A stretch of DNA of 64,000 nt from Salinimicrobium sediminilitoris (GTDB lineage Bacteria > Bacteroidota > Bacteroidia > Flavobacteriales > Flavobacteriaceae), in contig NZ_JAIVCC010000017.1 of NCBI RefSeq assembly GCF_020866905.1, positions 235,761 through 299,760 on the forward strand. The letters run 5' to 3'. A program made the translations under genes and the position numbers. This document shows, piece by piece, positions 62,733-64,000 of the stretch. Within the stretch, counting starts at the first letter, position 1. Each line of letters begins with the position of its first letter. Below the pieces are notes generated by a model. It was not told the origin of the DNA and did not search any database. It saw only the letters and a program-made list of their open reading frames with translations.

Positions 62733-63479
62733 TTATTTCTGTTTAAACTTTTTCTTTATCCTTTCTTTTTTATCACGTTTTGTAAAAAAGCTTTGATTGA
62801 AATGCCACATTTGATCAAAAACTTCCGATGAAGGCCGCCCTGTTTGCTTTGCATATTCATCTGCCATGATCTCGTAAATCGCTCTTTCCCTGGTTAAACG
62901 TTTAAAATTCTGCATTCTTTCAGTGAAACTTAAACTTTTAAAATTCATCCTGTTAAGGTCAACCAGGTAAAATTTAAAAACATTTTCATTGATTTGGATT
63001 AAGGTATTTCCGGGGGAATGATCTAAGAATTCTATTTCTTTTTCATGTAGCTGAAAGGTAAATCGGGTAAAAGCCCGCAGGATTTCTTCATGGCCTTTCT
63101 TTTCCAAATTCAAATCTCTGAAAGTAAGATCATAATCGAGTTGCTCACTTACATAAAAACTTTTTAGAAAGGCCACGGAAGTCACTTCTTCAGCATAAGC
63201 AACGGGTGCCGGGGTGTTGATTCCTCTCTTTAAAAGTTCCTGAGCATAATTAAAAGATCTTTCCGCTTTTGATTTTCTGAAGAAACGATATGCAATTTTA
63301 TTTACAGCATTGGGAATTTTAAAAGCCTTGATGTTAAGTTTTTTTTCTTTGAGCGATACTACCTTTACAACATTTCTTTTGCCCGGGCCGATTTTACGTC
63401 CCTCGTTTTCAAAATTGTCAAGAGTCTGAAAAATTTCCTCTTTATAAGAAGAATATGCTTCATCTATGATTACTTTCAT
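62733..63479 (-). CDS. LPS-core kinase-like protein (Kdo/WaaP kinase family)
   Basis: 248-residue protein-kinase-like enzyme. The ATP-binding Lys region is in VVKVVSLKEKKLNIKAFK, the catalytic loop is FLDHSPGNTL with D153 and N158 (D-x4-N spacing as in HRDLKPEN), and the metal Asp is D174 in LVDLNRMNF. Family members phosphorylate Kdo or heptose of the LPS inner core. It is transcribed against the other glycan genes. The frame opens 8 codons upstream; the ATG at 63479 (MKVIIDEAY) is preferred. Confidence 0.88.
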   Translation of the reverse strand: MKVIIDEAYSSYKEEIFQTLDNFENEGRKIGPGKRNVVKVVSLKEKKLNIKAFKIPNAVNKIAYRFFRKSKAERSFNYAQELLKRGINTPAPVAYAEEVTSVAFLKSFYVSEQLDYDLTFRDLNLEKKGHEEILRAFTRFTFQLHEKEIEFLDHSPGNTLIQINENVFKFYLVDLNRMNFKSLSFTERMQNFKRLTRERAIYEIMADEYAKQTGRPSSEVFDQMWHFNQSFFTKRDKKERIKKKFKQK

Positions 63480-63767
63480 ATTATTTCCCGAACTTTTCAG
63501 CAAAGTTAGCTTTTTGAGTTTGCATTAACTTTAAACTTCAGAAAATATAGACTTCTTTCTACTACAATAAAATTTGAGGGTAATTATTTTTCGGTATATC
63601 CCTACAATAAATATATCCACTCCCTAAACAAACATTAGAGAATCACAGGTGCATAACAGGCAAAAATAGCAAACTAAAACCCTGTTTTTGCATTCATCTC
63701 TACTTGATCAGATTTATTTTACCTTCGCAGTTATAGCCATTGAAAAGGCGGGTACAGAAAAAGTTTT
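63480..63767. other. divergent intergenic region before the terminal glycosyltransferase
   Basis: 288 nt, AT-rich, without a gene. The plus strand has a -7-like TACCTTCG at 63720-63727, 40 nt before the glycosyltransferase ATG. No repeats or stable hairpins stand out. Confidence 0.4.
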
Positions 63768-64000
63768 ATGAGAATCCTTCATTTATCGGCAGTAAGAAAT
63801 TGGGGCGGCGGTGAAAAACATATTGAAAACCTGTGCCTGGAGATGGCTAAAAATCATCCCGAAGTATTCAATATTATTCTGTGCAGGAAAGGAAGCCTTT
63901 TTGAGCAGAGTCTTATAAAGCAAAATCTCAAGCATTATACCTCTCCTGTCTTTACAAATTTTGACTTTAGATATGCGCTGAAAATAATTTCTGTCTGCAA
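63768..64000 (+). CDS. glycosyltransferase (GT4-type N-terminus), 3' truncated by window edge
   Basis: Only the first 77 residues are present. MRILHLSAVRNWGGGEKHIENL is the typical opening of family 4 GT-B glycosyltransferases, with the glycine-rich GGGE loop, followed by LCLEMAKNHPEVFNIILCRK. It is probably involved in LPS core or O-antigen synthesis with the genes to its left. The catalytic C-terminal domain lies beyond the window. Confidence 0.82.
   Translation, partial: MRILHLSAVRNWGGGEKHIENLCLEMAKNHPEVFNIILCRKGSLFEQSLIKQNLKHYTSPVFTNFDFRYALKIISVC

Overview
The window is a 64-kb piece of a Bacteroidota chromosome, almost certainly from a marine-type member of the Flavobacteriaceae (Gramella/Salegentibacter-like). 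The evidence is the gliding-motility lipoprotein gldI, several Bacteroidota-restricted families (DUF5683, DUF5606, DUF3810, OstA-like, rhomboid pairs, long LepB), the conserved order parA-parB-DUF5683-dapB-lepB-WbqC, and promoters of the Bacteroidota type (TTG about 20 nt before TAnnTTTG). No rRNA, tRNA, CRISPR array, insertion sequence or prophage was seen. Genes are dense and mostly core metabolism or housekeeping. Family assignments come from motif recognition, without database searches.

Layout. 1-3938: methylmalonyl-CoA mutase (small subunit cut by the window edge, then large subunit) and a DECR1-type 2,4-dienoyl-CoA reductase. 4106-6937: secreted M16 zinc protease. 7091-12290: chromosome partitioning/lysine/secretion operon (parA, parB, DUF5683, dapB, lepB, WbqC). 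12279-17151 (minus): small membrane protein, mutL, two rhomboids and an EEP-fold protein, tightly packed. 17264-18543 (minus): TPR membrane protein and ribH. 18682-20469: recF, a lipoprotein and a DciA-like DUF721 protein. 20711-24689: pcm, ndk (minus), an NrnA-type phosphoesterase, gldI and a cyclophilin-FKBP fusion lipoprotein. 24766-31981: pepD (minus), DUF3810, and two secreted amidohydrolase-family proteins with altered metal sites. 32143-38950: lipoprotein, TrmH-type methyltransferase, M48 protease, bifunctional Rel, Fur-family regulator, purA.

39000-44816 is the accessory-looking part. It holds a four-gene cassette of small membrane proteins around a winged-helix regulator with two matching palindromes, an MpaB/DUF2236 protein, an unusual 614-residue PLP enzyme and what is probably an extra signal peptidase II. 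44934-52190: OstA-like protein, class III aminotransferase, TPR protein, two tandem DUF368 (PopT-like) transporters, aroE. 52303-57662: DUF349 protein, mazG, DUF5606, def, a four-helix-bundle gene set between short repeats, ruvX. 57886-64000: dapD, then a surface-glycan region (GT9, nucleotidyltransferase, CDP-glycerol-type transferase, Stealth phosphotransferase, WaaP/Kdo-kinase-like protein, start of a GT4-type transferase).

The best candidates for undescribed biology are the palindrome-controlled membrane cassette (39397-41055), the phosphodiester-glycan cassette (58861-63479), a MITE-like element present three times (32008, 39059, 58730), a G-quadruplex-capable heptamer repeat (33539-33585), and the repeat-flanked four-helix-bundle cassette (56812-57254).
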